DNA of 64,000 nucleotides, taken from contig JASISA010000023.1 of NCBI GenBank assembly GCA_031771865.1, forward strand, positions 1,302,001-1,366,000, given 5' to 3'. The notes under the pieces were generated by a model. The model had not been told where the DNA came from, did not search any database, and worked only from the letters and a program-made list of their open reading frames with translations. Positions within the stretch are counted from its first letter, which is position 1, and the number at the start of each line of letters is the position of its first letter. Positions 42,763-53,230 of the stretch are shown one piece after another. This DNA is from Nothophaeocryptopus gaeumannii (taxonomy: Eukaryota > Ascomycota > Dothideomycetes > Mycosphaerellales > Mycosphaerellaceae). The position numbers were made by a program, and so were the translations under genes.

Positions 42763-44868
42763 TCATTCAAGCGTGATCCAGTTCAGCACATCACTCTCGT
42801 CACCAAAAGCACCGTGCGTATCGGTGTACGTGCACCAAGCATCTCCAAGCACCTTGTATCGGTCGTCTTCCGCCTCTCTCAAAGCGAATGGGTAAGGCAG
42901 TCCCTGGATTGCACATAGCACATCGCCTATCTTCGCGGCCTTGGGGATCCAGCCGACGTCAGTAGTATCCCCATCGATTCGAAAGCGAGCGAGCCAGCGT
43001 CCACGATCAAAGACGTCTGAGGCTTTCTCGTAGAACGCAAGAAACTCTTCCAGTGAAGCTCCCAGCGATGGGGTGGCAGCCCCGTCACTTTGCTTGGTTC
43101 TGGCCATGAGTGCTAAGAGCAGATCTCGTAATGCCCTATCTTGTCTGACAAGCGGACGTTTCGCGCCATCGATCTTTCGGAGATCGTTCAGTAGCAATCC
43201 GTGCATGACTTTGTTTGCTTCTACCTCTGGCCGATGGAGAGCCTGCTGAGGTAAACGACACGTGAGGATAAATTGCACAGCCTGATCCAGATCAGAACCA
43301 GCCATAAGACCAGATTTGAGAAACGCACGACAGTCGAAGTACCAAGGTAGAATATCTTCGATGTAGTAGCCATAAAGGTTGCGATCGCTGTGGCCAGTAG
43401 GCACTTCAGGCCATTCCGATTGAGGCCAGATATCAACGATCGCACCGAAAATGCGGCCTTTGATCTGCAGATGGTTGGAACGAAGAGGCGTGTGGCGCAC
43501 TGCAAAGATGTCCCATTGTGCAGTAAATGGGGCCAAAAGGTGAAATTGGTCATCTGTGTATAAATGCGCTTTCGCGCGGGATCGACGAGATAGCCTGTGG
43601 AAGTCGGGCACCCAAGATGGCCAGATGCTCTCGTCAGCATGTTTGGCTGAAGCTTCGGTTCCGTTGATAGCGAGGACTGCAGCAAAGGACTTCAGTGTTG
43701 ATTGCATCGAATCAATAGACAGAGAGCTAGTTCCTTGATCCAGACAAGAGGTAATGTATCGTCGATACGTTCTTGGGCCCGGCTCGTCGTACTTGATATG
43801 GAAGCCCACCATAGCCTCCAGGCGCAAGATGCCATACAAGGCATAAATTCGATCATGTTCGCGGCCACAGCCACGCTGCGACAGCCATATTGGAGCGAGT
43901 AGTGCATACTCAGGGCTGAATTCCTTCAGCGGGAAGTTGCCCAGCTCTTTCAGTTGATCTATGATCTCAAGGTCCTCGCGTGTCCACCTTAACGAGGCCC
44001 AAGTCGTTACGTCGGAAGTGTCCGTAGTAGCCGTTTTTTGAAAGTCAAGTACGCATTGCCAGAAGACACGCCACGAAGCCTGATGTGCACCGCAGAAGAC
44101 AAGTACATCATCGTTCGGACTGTGCGTTGACCCCATCTCCTGGACAACCCACATGCGTGAGAAGTATGATCGTTGGAGCAAGACAGCTACAGCGTGTAGG
44201 CCAAGAACCGAGAGCTGGAATTGATTTCGCTGCTTGTATCCCGGGAACTTGCGGGAGCAGCACTTGCAGAACGGCTGTGCAATGAGGCCAGCTTCCAGCC
44301 TTCCAAGTTTGCTATCGGCGGAATCGATTTCGGGTCCTTGTTGGTCCAGAATTTCGCTGTAGACACCCATGGTGACAAATGCTTGCGTCTCTGTATACTC
44401 ACGAAGGCTGTCTCCAAGCCAGACGAGCACGCGTGAGGCGGATCGATAGATTTTGGTCATCATGGCCACCTGTACACCTTTCTCTTCATCGTTCGCCTGG
44501 TCGACGCACACGGCATCTGCCCAGAGATATCTCGGCCTATCCGTAAATCGGAATCGAAGCAGAGCTGCGTAAAGTGATGGAGTGATCTCCAGGGTCCCAG
44601 TGCCTGTCAGCCCGATGACCTTTTGGTCTCTGTCATCGAGTCCGAATGACCGCAAGTCGCCCCAGACGTACGATATGGCCTCGTAGAAAGCTACGGAACT
44701 CCTCCATATATGAGCCCACGTGAGGTTGAGTGGTATTAATGTGCCATGGAGGGGCATTTCTACATCTCCTGGATCCAGGCAAAGCAATCTAATGTGGCCG
44801 GGCGGCAAGCTCTGGTACATTGTGACCGATGGTGAGGAAGGCATCGGCCGCCCATTGTCGCTCTTCAC
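42763..44868 (-). CDS. HET-domain (heterokaryon incompatibility) protein, 701 aa
   Basis: Fungal HET domains act as cell-death-inducing effectors in non-self recognition and relate to the TIR fold. The three family blocks are visible: YEAISYVWGD (about residue 62), YLWADAVCVDQANDEEKGVQ with MMTKIYRSASRVLVWLGD (about residues 114-155), and SRMWVVQEMG (about residue 238). The C-terminal 400 residues have no domain I recognise, which is usual for stand-alone HET proteins. The single-exon frame is intact from ATG 44868 to the stop at 42763. An internal ATG (MYQSLPP) could be an alternative start. In contrast to the broken NLRs of this window, this gene carries no lesion. Confidence 0.88.
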   Translation of the reverse strand: MKSDNGRPMPSSPSVTMYQSLPPGHIRLLCLDPGDVEMPLHGTLIPLNLTWAHIWRSSVAFYEAISYVWGDLRSFGLDDRDQKVIGLTGTGTLEITPSLYAALLRFRFTDRPRYLWADAVCVDQANDEEKGVQVAMMTKIYRSASRVLVWLGDSLREYTETQAFVTMGVYSEILDQQGPEIDSADSKLGRLEAGLIAQPFCKCCSRKFPGYKQRNQFQLSVLGLHAVAVLLQRSYFSRMWVVQEMGSTHSPNDDVLVFCGAHQASWRVFWQCVLDFQKTATTDTSDVTTWASLRWTREDLEIIDQLKELGNFPLKEFSPEYALLAPIWLSQRGCGREHDRIYALYGILRLEAMVGFHIKYDEPGPRTYRRYITSCLDQGTSSLSIDSMQSTLKSFAAVLAINGTEASAKHADESIWPSWVPDFHRLSRRSRAKAHLYTDDQFHLLAPFTAQWDIFAVRHTPLRSNHLQIKGRIFGAIVDIWPQSEWPEVPTGHSDRNLYGYYIEDILPWYFDCRAFLKSGLMAGSDLDQAVQFILTCRLPQQALHRPEVEANKVMHGLLLNDLRKIDGAKRPLVRQDRALRDLLLALMARTKQSDGAATPSLGASLEEFLAFYEKASDVFDRGRWLARFRIDGDTTDVGWIPKAAKIGDVLCAIQGLPYPFALREAEDDRYKVLGDAWCTYTDTHGAFGDESDVLNWITLE

Positions 44869-45333
44869 AAAGCGGTATTTTCTTTGAGAACAGCAAGGTC
44901 TTTTTTTATTCTAGTCAGAGGTTGTGATGCTCAAGTCGAGCCTGCGAGGTATGGGAGCCGCCAGCTCAGCCCCACTTGCGCCTCAAGCTCTCAGCATACT
45001 GAGTAAAGCAGACCGGTGAGTGTTGCAATTCTCGCGCACTGGATGCAATATAGTGTGAGACGTTTTGTCGAGAAGTCTTGCGATCTTCAATAGATTCGAA
45101 ACATGTGCCCATATCATTGAGCGGCATGTACAATGGATGTGCGAGCGGCGGTGGCGCGGGGCTGGGATATGAACTTCTGCATTTGACTGCCGTACCTAAT
45201 GCACGTCTCGTATCTATTGTAGAGCCTCTCAAGCGACTCACATCCATCGCGAGCCTCCTTTTCCCAAGCGCCTTTTCATCATCTCATCGTCTATTTTCTG
45301 GAGTCCTTGCGGGCCGCTTTCGCAGTCGTGGCA

Positions 45334-45513
45334 GACGGACTCGAATTTATCGTCATCAAGCTCGCAGCCACACTCCGCTCTGTGGCAGTATGAGACGGAC
45401 TCGAATTCAACGCCGTTGAGCCCGCAGCAGCATCGTGAGCAGGGGCTGTCTGAAGAGGGCTTCGATTGATCGCCATCAGGCTTGAGGCAGCGCTTCGATC
45501 AGCGGGAGTGACG
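45334..45513 (-). repeat. Three degenerate 60-bp tandem repeats
   Basis: Units begin at 45334, 45394 and 45454, each starting with a GACGGACTCGA/AAGAGGGCTTCGA-type sequence followed by a TCGTCATCAAGC/CGCCATCAGGC-type sequence. On the minus strand they read as degenerate Ser/Pro/Thr-rich peptides (INSSPSATT, LNSSPSHTA, INRSPLQTA). They lie just 3' of MYG1. No function is evident. Confidence 0.6.
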
Positions 45514-45521
45514 GCGAGGTA

Positions 45522-46799
45522 CTACATCTCCACAGCCTTCTTCGCCATCTCCAAAGCGCCCTCGAAGTTCTGGTGTCCTCCAATGAAGCCGCTCGCGTGG
45601 ATGAAGATGCAGCCTGGGATGCCGGCGATTTTGCTGAGCTCTTCATCCCGAAGACCTCTCCATGCTTCTGGCAGGCCCTTGCGATTCTCAAAGCTGCCTG
45701 GCTCCAAGCTGACTGCTCGAATGCGCCACTTGCTGCCGGGCTCGCCGTTCTCCGCGAATAGCGCATACTGCACATCGCCGGCGACTCCCTGCTCTTCTTC
45801 CAGTGCGTATAGGTGATCAGACCATGGCACACCCTCTGGTTTGAAGGGGATAACAATGATCCGGCCTTGGTTGTCGACGGCGCGTCGTGAGTTGAATGCT
45901 TGAGCAACTACTGCACGAGCTGGTAGCCATGACCCGAACTTGTCGCTCAGCTCAAGGGAGAACTGCTCGCCGACGAAAGCGCTGGCGCGAGCAAAGCGGG
46001 CATCCTCCTCATGTTGATCGGCGGCCTTACCGGCAGCTACAGGCGCCACACTGGAGGCAGATCCGTTCACTTGAGGTGCTGGCATGTGGTTGTATCTCCC
46101 GACGACGCTTGCAATGCTGAAACCCTTGTCCGACAGCTTCTTCTGAATGCCTGCTTCCCGTAGCTCTTTTGCATCGTAGACGTCGATTCCGTTGTCGTTG
46201 GCATCGAAAGCCTCGACGAAATCTTGGTACAGCTTTTGGTAGAGCAACTCATTTTCTGCGCTGTCGATGGGCAGACCAGTCACGGCTGAGATGATACGCT
46301 TGCCGTAGTGCATCCACACAAGGCCAGCAGATGAGAGCTTCGTGTGTTTGCCAGGGAAGACGGTTTTGAACTCGCGCTGATGGTGATCATAGCGAAAGAT
46401 GGAGTCATCGTGGACTCCACCAACGTCGACGACGATGTTGCAGGTCTTGAGCAGTTCCGGATCGCGGGTGCGGACGAGTGAGGCATTCTTGTACTCCGGC
46501 AGTAAGCGGAGGAGGTAGACGGCGAGAGCCTCGTCGGCGTGGAAGTGGCCATTGTGAGTGCCAATGACTGGCGTTGCAGTGCCGTCGGCCATCCTGAGCT
46601 TCTTGGACGCCGGCTCAGAGGACATGGGATGGAGCAGCGATCGGTGGAGGATCGGGTTGGAGGCGTAAATGCGGTCTAGCACGTCACGAGGTGTTCTTGC
46701 CTTGTTGGTCTTGGAGGCGGATGAGGCAAGTCTGATGTGAAGAAGGAGCGGTCGAAGTGTTGGACGAGGGGCGCTGTGAACAATCCTCAGGCTCTGCAT
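45522..46799 (-). CDS. MYG1: MYG1 family exonuclease (mitochondrial/nuclear)
   Basis: A DHH-related 3'-5' exoribonuclease known from human and yeast MYG1. Signature: IGTHNGHFHADEALAVYLL (metal ligands H..H.D), VVDVGG, then RYDHHQREF (the DHH-like motif) and SSAGLVWMHYG. The frame is open up to 47288, but homology starts late. I place the start at 46799, where MQSLRIVHSAPRPTLRPLLL provides a mitochondrial presequence (425 residues). A second in-frame ATG at 46625 (MSSEPASKKLRM, with a basic KKLR stretch) would give a 367-residue form without it. This start pair could support dual localisation, as known for the family. The C-terminus has the conserved HASGFIGGHQNFEGALEMA. Intact, intronless. 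Confidence 0.9.
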   Translation of the reverse strand: MQSLRIVHSAPRPTLRPLLLHIRLASSASKTNKARTPRDVLDRIYASNPILHRSLLHPMSSEPASKKLRMADGTATPVIGTHNGHFHADEALAVYLLRLLPEYKNASLVRTRDPELLKTCNIVVDVGGVHDDSIFRYDHHQREFKTVFPGKHTKLSSAGLVWMHYGKRIISAVTGLPIDSAENELLYQKLYQDFVEAFDANDNGIDVYDAKELREAGIQKKLSDKGFSIASVVGRYNHMPAPQVNGSASSVAPVAAGKAADQHEEDARFARASAFVGEQFSLELSDKFGSWLPARAVVAQAFNSRRAVDNQGRIIVIPFKPEGVPWSDHLYALEEEQGVAGDVQYALFAENGEPGSKWRIRAVSLEPGSFENRKGLPEAWRGLRDEELSKIAGIPGCIFIHASGFIGGHQNFEGALEMAKKAVEM

Positions 46800-47639
46800 G
46801 AAATGTTCACTCCACCAGCCAGGCCTTAGGAAGAGTGAGGCTTCACATGCAAACTCAGACTTGAGCCAATCGAGGACCCTGCATATCCAAGCTCCATCGG
46901 CGAAACCTTGTAGCGGGAGAAGCCGCACAATCCCAACTTTCACGTGTCCGGAGAATGTAAACGTGGCCGCGTGAGCAAAAGTGAGATGCAGTGATGAGCT
47001 ACTGTTCAACGCGTCCATCATGCTCAGCGACGTCTGTGGCCACTTGCCCGACGCGTCAAACAGGAAAGTGGCGTGTGTGAGGTAGTGCGACGCCATCGAT
47101 TCCGTCCACTTCGCCGCGAGGCAGGCAGAGAGCTGTGAAAGTTGGTGTGGGAAGAGGTGTGAGGTGTGCCTGGCGCGGGGCGACATCACGCACGCACGCA
47201 TCGTCAAGCTGCACAACAAGAAGACTGACGAACCTGCTTGGGAGAGTGAACACGCGACACCCTCCTCACTCTGTTTCCTGCCGCTCACTCTTCCTCACTC
47301 ACTCCATCGGCTTTCATCAGACCGCCTCGACGTGTTCGAGACGTCTCGCTACTGGCAGTGTGGAGAGGCCAAGTGGACCCCCAAACCCGTAGTCAACTTT
47401 GCCTGCAGAGACGCCAGAGCGGTGGCCGGAGCCTAAATAATTATCCCGCCAGATTGCACCTTCCGCCCAAGAACTTGCGACGAGCCTTCTCAACAATATC
47501 CTCCACCCACCAGGACGAGTAGGAACGACACGGCGACGTGGAGGAGTCAGACAGTACAACAGCGCCGGCGCATGAGCGCTCCGGAACCAAAGACAGCGAC
47601 CGACACCTCCACGACAACACCACGCACAACGGTTGAGAG
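46800..47639. other. Divergent promoter region between MYG1 and ICE2
   Basis: About 840 bp. The long minus-strand frame reaching 47288 is uninterrupted but shows no homology upstream of 46799, so I treat it as upstream sequence. Frames at 47135-47436 are not supported. Confidence 0.5.
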
Positions 47640-48965
47640 ATGATAATCCGGTTTCTGGGGAGCTCGCTCTTCCTCTGCTCCATCGTCTTCACCATCCCCC
47701 TCGCCTTCGATGTCGGCGGGCGCACATGTGGCTTGGCCTTCAGTCTGAGCTTGGCCAGCTTCTACTTCATCCTATCCTGCCTGCGACTGGCCACGCCCGA
47801 TGAGTCGACATGGAGAAGAGCAGCCGTCACCGCCATAGCAGGCCTGCAGGTCCTGATAATACCCAGCCTACTGATCTGGAGCTTGAACAAATTCAGCGTT
47901 GATGGAGATCCGAGCGCTAGCTGGGTGAGCAAGGCTTTCTACAACGCGACTAAGCCGCTGCACCAGCATCCTACATTCAAAGAGTGGGTCTTTGGAAAGA
48001 AAGGACTGCTGGAGAACATTTTCATTGGAGGATGGGACAAGCTGCTGCGATATTCGACGCCTGTTTTCCAGCTGGTCGAAGGCTTTTGCAGTCTGCTGGT
48101 CATTCAAGCCGCGGGCCAGGTTACACGATATCTAGTCAACAACGACGATGGAGGAGACAAGTGGATGCTGGCGCTTTTGGTGCCTTCAGGCAGTATAATC
48201 GCCAGTTCATGCTACTTCATCTGGCGCATGTCGACATTCCCTGGACTGGACAGCCAAGACGCCATCCTGATTGGTATCGCCATCGCCAGTGCAGTCTTCC
48301 TTTGCGCATGGGGCATTGGAAGCGGGCGCGGCAATATCGTCGAGAGCAGCTTGCTGTTCGCCTACATCACCCTCTGTATCTACCAGATCTTTACCGACTA
48401 CCAGCCAAGCCATCCATTGCCTGAGTCGCCAACGCCGCCGGTTGAACCAGGATTCCCTCCACTTCCACCAGCCCTCATGGCGAGCTATACGACCATCATG
48501 CAGGCGCTGTCTTCGGTACCCACCGCAGTGCACTCTGTGTTTGGATTCATGGTGGCAGCCATCCAGACTGTCACTCCCTCGGTGATCATTTCACTCATGT
48601 ACCGACTGTTCGTTCTTTACGCTGCGGCGCGCATCATACCTGCTGTGCGGAAATCCGGAGCACGCGCCCTCGCTGAGGATCCATCGTTCGAGGATTCATC
48701 CGAAAGCGTGCAGACCTTGATGGGCCTGCTGACTTACTTCAGCCCTAGCATCCTAATCGCGGTCTACACCAGCCTTCTGATGCAACACTTCTCGAGCGCC
48801 GCGGCTGATCATCCTGGTGAATGGTGGACGAGTCAAGGAGGCGAAGGTGGCGGCAACATCAGTCGGTGGGCTAATTTGGCAGGCACCATGGCTCTGTACG
48901 CGGTTGAGTTGTACCTGGGCAAGGGTCATGACGACGCTCTGGGTGGTCACTGGAAGCTGGATTGA
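47640..48965 (+). CDS. ICE2: ICE2-like ER membrane protein, 441 aa
   Basis: Yeast Ice2 is a multispanning ER protein that helps distribute cortical ER and links lipid droplets to the ER for phospholipid synthesis. The protein has about eight to ten hydrophobic segments. The opening FTIPLAFDVGGRTCGLAFSL and the central PVFQLVEGFCSLLVIQAAGQ, GIGSGRGNIVESSLLFAY and CIYQIFTDY segments match the family strongly from memory. The start at 47640 places the first membrane segment at residues 4-22. Intact and intronless. A hydrophilic proline-rich loop (about residues 258-280) separates the N- and C-terminal membrane blocks. Confidence 0.85.
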   Translation: MIIRFLGSSLFLCSIVFTIPLAFDVGGRTCGLAFSLSLASFYFILSCLRLATPDESTWRRAAVTAIAGLQVLIIPSLLIWSLNKFSVDGDPSASWVSKAFYNATKPLHQHPTFKEWVFGKKGLLENIFIGGWDKLLRYSTPVFQLVEGFCSLLVIQAAGQVTRYLVNNDDGGDKWMLALLVPSGSIIASSCYFIWRMSTFPGLDSQDAILIGIAIASAVFLCAWGIGSGRGNIVESSLLFAYITLCIYQIFTDYQPSHPLPESPTPPVEPGFPPLPPALMASYTTIMQALSSVPTAVHSVFGFMVAAIQTVTPSVIISLMYRLFVLYAAARIIPAVRKSGARALAEDPSFEDSSESVQTLMGLLTYFSPSILIAVYTSLLMQHFSSAAADHPGEWWTSQGGEGGGNISRWANLAGTMALYAVELYLGKGHDDALGGHWKLD

Positions 48966-49700
48966 AGGGTGGTAGAAAGCAGGGTTCGAAGGATCAGATT
49001 GACTACCGTGAGCGTGCTCACGAAGCCTCCATATGAGGATAGAAGATGGGCCATCCAAGCCCACAAAGAGACAAAGTCGACCGACTCGAATGGGTCTTAA
49101 GCACCGTCCGCATGCTCTTAATCACCGCAGACAAGACAGTCACCGAGCCAAGACTCATGCATCACAGGCCAGTCTCAGAGGATAGTATACGCGGATCGCA
49201 GCCAGAGCGCATTACCCTTACACAAAAGACGGCAAATGACGGGCAGAGCAGTACTGGAGTCGACATTCCATTTGTGATATTGGGCGGAGGAGAGATATTG
49301 GCATGAACGAAGGAGCAGAGTGAGCGAGCGAGCGAGCGAAGCGAATGATACCCTCAGGCAAGTGCAAGTATACGTAGTTCGATCTAATACCCGAATGCAG
49401 CACGTTATATCTTGGTCAGACATTTGATCACTGACAGGTAGGTCAAAGCACTGGGTGACACGCGATCACATGCAGGCGTGTACCTGAAGATCCCTGAAGA
49501 AAGCTTGGATACGTCATAGCACATTACTTCAGTGCGAGAAGATCGAAGAAGCTCGCGCAAGGCGCGACGCACATACCCTTTCTCTTAGCAGACCATTGAA
49601 AAATTGCTGATTACACAAACCTCGTTGTGCCCATTTCCCCTCAAATCGACGTTCGACACGCATCAAAGCATCCATCGTCTCGTCACTCGAGTCTCCAACC
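48966..49700. other. Intergenic, nothing recognised
   Basis: About 730 bp containing a short (GAGC)n-like purine run at about 49320-49336. The 86-codon frame at 49046 is not supported. Confidence 0.5.
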
Positions 49701-50662
49701 ATGGCCGAAACCCACCACTTCGACGCGGGTCGCCTCTTCGGCGTCAAAGGCTACACCTGCGTTGTGACAGGCGGAGCCACAGGCACGTTCTCTTCAAGTC
49801 GAAAAATTTGTGTTTAAGACAGCTACTAAGTCCTCCACCAGGCATTGGTCTCATGGCCTCCCAAGCCCTCGCTGCAAATGGAGCCAAAGTCTACATAACC
49901 GGTCGTCGTGTCGAAGCCCTCGAGAACGCCGCCAAGTCCCACTCCCCCGAACAAGAGCGCTCCGGCGGCCAGATCATCGCTCTCGGACCCTGCGACGTGC
50001 GCAAGAAGGAGGACCTGCAAAGAATCGTCGATGAGCTTAGCAAGAAAGAGAGGTACATCAACCTGCTAGTCTGCAGTGCCGGCATCGCGGGCCCCAAAGC
50101 AGAGCCGGAACACGAAGATGCGGGTGACCTAAAGAAGAAGCTCTGGGAGGGGGAGAGTGTGGAGGAGTGGCAACAAACATACGAGACGGACGTCACAGCA
50201 GTCTACTTCACAACCGTGGCCTTCCTGCCCATGTTGCAATCTGCCCTCGGCCAAGGCAACGGAACTGAGCACGAAGATTTCTCGCCATCTGTCATCACGA
50301 TCTCCTCAATGTCCGGCCTAATGCGTCACGCCCAAGGCCATTTCTCCTACAACGCAGCAAAGGGCGCCACCGTACATCTAAGCAAACTAATGTCTGCCGA
50401 ATTTCAAAAAGCGAAGATCCGGGTTAACAGTATCGCTCCGGGGTATTTCCCTTCTGAGATGACGGCTAAGCAGAGCGATGAGAAGCAGAAGAGTGAGTTT
50501 CCTCAAGAGAAGATTGACAAGGCGGGACATGTGCCGTTGATGAGGGCGGGGAGGGATGAGGAGATTGGTATGGGTGTGCTGTTCTTTGCGAAGAATCATT
50601 ATGTTAATGGGGAGATCATGGCTATTGACGGCGGCGTGCTTAATATGGTTGCGGGAAGATAA
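49701..50662 (+). CDS. Short-chain dehydrogenase/reductase with a GC-AG intron
   Basis: NAD(P)-dependent SDR, close in type to the one at 27318. Exon 1 (49701-49782) starts MAETHHFDAGRLFGVKGYT and ends inside the cofactor motif TGGATGIG. The intron at 49783-49841 must begin with GC (AG|GCACGT) and ends CACCAG; it restores the glycine motif exactly. Later motifs are SAGIAGP, ISSMSG (catalytic serine) and YNAAK (catalytic Tyr/Lys), with a C-terminal AIDGG. The product is about 300 residues. An ORF scan would start it at 49604 in a different, unspliced frame; the chosen ATG has better context and homology. Substrate unknown. Confidence 0.87.
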
Positions 50663-51068
50663 GATGGAGATTGGCGAGAAGGGAGAGCACGGGTTACAGA
50701 ACAGCATAATTCAGCGAGGCGCCTCAGGGTCAGGTACGGACGTGAAAAAAGTATGAGGCAGTTCGAGATGGACGGTTCATCACCTGAAAATTCAGCTTGA
50801 AGTCGTTAAATTACGACATGCATTATCGAATGAGACGGACTATTCGAAATTGGTCACGGCTTCCGCCTGGCACTCGTCTTCCTTACATTGATTTCGCCAT
50901 CAACTCGGACAAGCCACTCAACTGGGCCTTCACTTTCACATGCACGAAGACCCTGTCTGACCAACGGCCCGCTGCAACTTGAGCACTTCCAAGCTGAAGG
51001 CGTTCGCCCAGCCCAGCTGCCGCTACTCAACAATCTCTCCAACCTTCACACACATCGTCTTTACATCG
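50663..51068. other. Intergenic/promoter
   Basis: About 400 bp between the SDR and the F-box-like gene. Nothing recognised. Confidence 0.5.
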
Positions 51069-51876
51069 ATGTCGACAACAATGGCGCTCTCCCCGCCATC
51101 AGCAGCGGCGCGCGTCTTCGCCATTCCCAAGCTGTTCGAGCAGATCCTCACGAATGTTCCCGACGACGAAGAGACTCTGGGTCTCCGTAAAAGCGTCCTT
51201 GTATACACGCGCCTTCAGCAGGTCGATAGCGCCTTCCAGGACTCCATCGCCGGATCGACTTATTTCACCACATCACTTCGACATGTTCTGCGAGTTGACA
51301 ACAACTGCTCGCGGCAAGACGCCACTGCTTTGATTGCGTTCATGCGTTCCTTCATCGACCTCCTCCATCACGTACGAGGCAATGGAGCCGACTATGAATG
51401 GCTTGCCGGCATCATCGTCTCACTGATGAATTCGCACCACTTCGACCCTCCCCCTTATTTGCCAGCAGAGGCATCTCGCGACCCGAAGGATTGCTCCAGC
51501 AGCCGGTATCCTACGCATGGCGAATTGGATACGAATCAACGTCAGACTTTAGCGCCCGCAACGCTTCTACGATCCAAGATTAAACAACCTGATGGAGTTT
51601 GAGCCTGGCCTCGATGACTTAAGCTTGGGAAATTTCATCCGCAGCACTGTTGACAAGCTGTGGATGGATCAGAATACTCCGGAAGCTTCTTCGCTGTTCA
51701 TTCATCGCGGTCAACTCATGATGTTGGAAGAACAAGGCACTTCGCTCTGCTGGGTCGTGGCAGATGGTATGGCGGTGGATGGCATGACGGTGGATGGTAT
51801 GGTGGGAGGCATGTTGACGAGGTACAAAGTTGAAGAGAGAATTCTTCATTCCGTGAGGCAGAACAAACGGCTTTAG
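51069..51876 (+). CDS. F-box-like fungal protein, possibly frameshifted
   Basis: The start MSTTMALSPPSAAARVFAIP is followed by KLFEQILTNVPDDEETLGLR and RLQQVDSAFQDSI, a leucine-rich helical pattern like the divergent F-box-like domains common in Dothideomycete genomes (VF..PELLE.IL...R.L....RV...F...I). F-box proteins recruit substrates to SCF ubiquitin ligases. The first frame ends at 51602. A second frame from about 51570 (LNNLMEFEPGLDDLSLGNFI) looks like the proper C-terminus, ending at 51876 after a short repeat (MAVDGMTVDGMVGGM). A frameshift or an unrecognised intron near 51520-51590 would connect them. Family assignment is moderate. Confidence 0.55.
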
Positions 51877-52114
51877 TGTGGTCGTGCAGACTGGGTGTGG
51901 GCCGTTGGCCAACCAGAGGCTTCACGTGTGTGAAGGCACAAACGAGTGATATTGGCGCAGTCAGAGTCGTTCGCCGTCCACTTTTCTTGTTCTTTGACTT
52001 CAGTTTACATTGCCATCTGCGAAGACAAGATTGTGGTCTGTGGTGTGGAATCAAAGCCTTCGCTGTCGATGTCGAATGACCTAGTCCAGTATCATCAAGT
52101 GCACAGACTACACC

Positions 52115-53230
52115 TCAGATGGTGCATCTCCCCTCAACATCAGTGAACAGCATACCCAGCTGCTTCGCCCCTTCCTCCTTGGATATGACTTTTGTATCCC
52201 AATTGAAGTGCGCCGCGATCCGATCTGCTCCTTGCTCTCTCAAGACCCGCAGGTTCTCAACGTATTCTTTTTGCGAATTCATCAGCAACTGCCCGTTCGC
52301 CACAGCTGTCTGGTCCAACAGCCTCACCCTCACCTCACCTCTCCCCTTTCCTTTCACAAATGGCACGTCTTCCTCCTCAATCCCACCCGGCAGTGGCCCC
52401 ACAAGCCGCGCCCTTCCGTCGTTCAACAACACATCCATCCCCCTCTGATCGTCCTGAAACTTCGCTGGCAGGAAGGGGGCCATATACCACGGCGCATTGA
52501 AAATCTTCAACATCTCCATCCAGAGAGATATAGTGGCTGGGGTCGAGCGCATCCAGAAGATCCCGTTGCAGATTGGGGGGATGTATGGTCCTCGTCGAAA
52601 GGGGTCCCGGAAGGCGTTGAAGGTGGGGGAGTAGAAGGCTCGGGCGTCCGTTGAGTAGACTATATCGACTTCTGAGCTATTGATTGGCCTTTCATTGGCG
52701 GTGACGGTAGGCGCGAGGGCCAAAGGAGATTGCCAGAACACAGTATCCGCATCCAGCATCAGAATGTCGAAGCCAGATGATAGGACGTCTACGAAGAATT
52801 TCGGTCGCTCTTTCATCATTCGCTTGTAGGCGTGCGTATCTCCATGTTCGTTCTCATCTTCACTGCTGGAGAAGAGGATTGGATCGTGGTATGACGCGTG
52901 ACCCTGCGAAGCCAAAATATTTTCCGCTTGAACGTCCAGAGCCCAGAAGACTATACTCGAGGCATTGAAGTCCGTTCTTGAAAGGGAACAGAGCAGGTTT
53001 GAGACCAAGTGTAGATGGCCGGCGTTTGATGGAACAATGACTACGGTGTTGTTGATTGCTCTGGAGGAGAAGACCGCTCTAGCATCGTGATTGAGGCCAG
53101 TTTTCCGGATTGTCACATTGAGGACGGAGGTCTTGACATAGTTGCGGGAAAGGTAGACAAAGAGTGTGGAGACGAATATCAGCAGTCCGATAGCACGAAT
53201 CCTCTTGGTTGCCAGGCGTAAGACGTCCAT
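52115..53230 (-). CDS. Type II membrane glycosyltransferase (nucleotide-diphospho-sugar transferase type)
   Basis: A Golgi-type glycosyltransferase by architecture. A short basic cytosolic N-terminus (MDVLRLATKRIR) is followed by one membrane segment (AIGLLIFVSTLFVYLS), then a lumenal catalytic domain. The DxD metal/nucleotide-sugar motif is in DILMLDADTVFWQSPL (about residue 165), preceded by the Rossmann-like NNTVVIVPSNAGH. A conserved-looking CNGIFWMRSTP and a final AAHFNWDTK agree with the PF03407-type transferases (RGXT/GT77-like). The acceptor is unknown. 371 residues, single exon, intact. Confidence 0.75.
   Translation of the reverse strand: MDVLRLATKRIRAIGLLIFVSTLFVYLSRNYVKTSVLNVTIRKTGLNHDARAVFSSRAINNTVVIVPSNAGHLHLVSNLLCSLSRTDFNASSIVFWALDVQAENILASQGHASYHDPILFSSSEDENEHGDTHAYKRMMKERPKFFVDVLSSGFDILMLDADTVFWQSPLALAPTVTANERPINSSEVDIVYSTDARAFYSPTFNAFRDPFRRGPYIPPICNGIFWMRSTPATISLWMEMLKIFNAPWYMAPFLPAKFQDDQRGMDVLLNDGRARLVGPLPGGIEEEDVPFVKGKGRGEVRVRLLDQTAVANGQLLMNSQKEYVENLRVLREQGADRIAAHFNWDTKVISKEEGAKQLGMLFTDVEGRCTI

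Noticed and set aside
47289..47725. Minus-strand ORFs upstream of MYG1 and plus ORFs at 47135-47436
   Set aside because: Overlap the divergent promoter region of MYG1 and ICE2 and show no homology.
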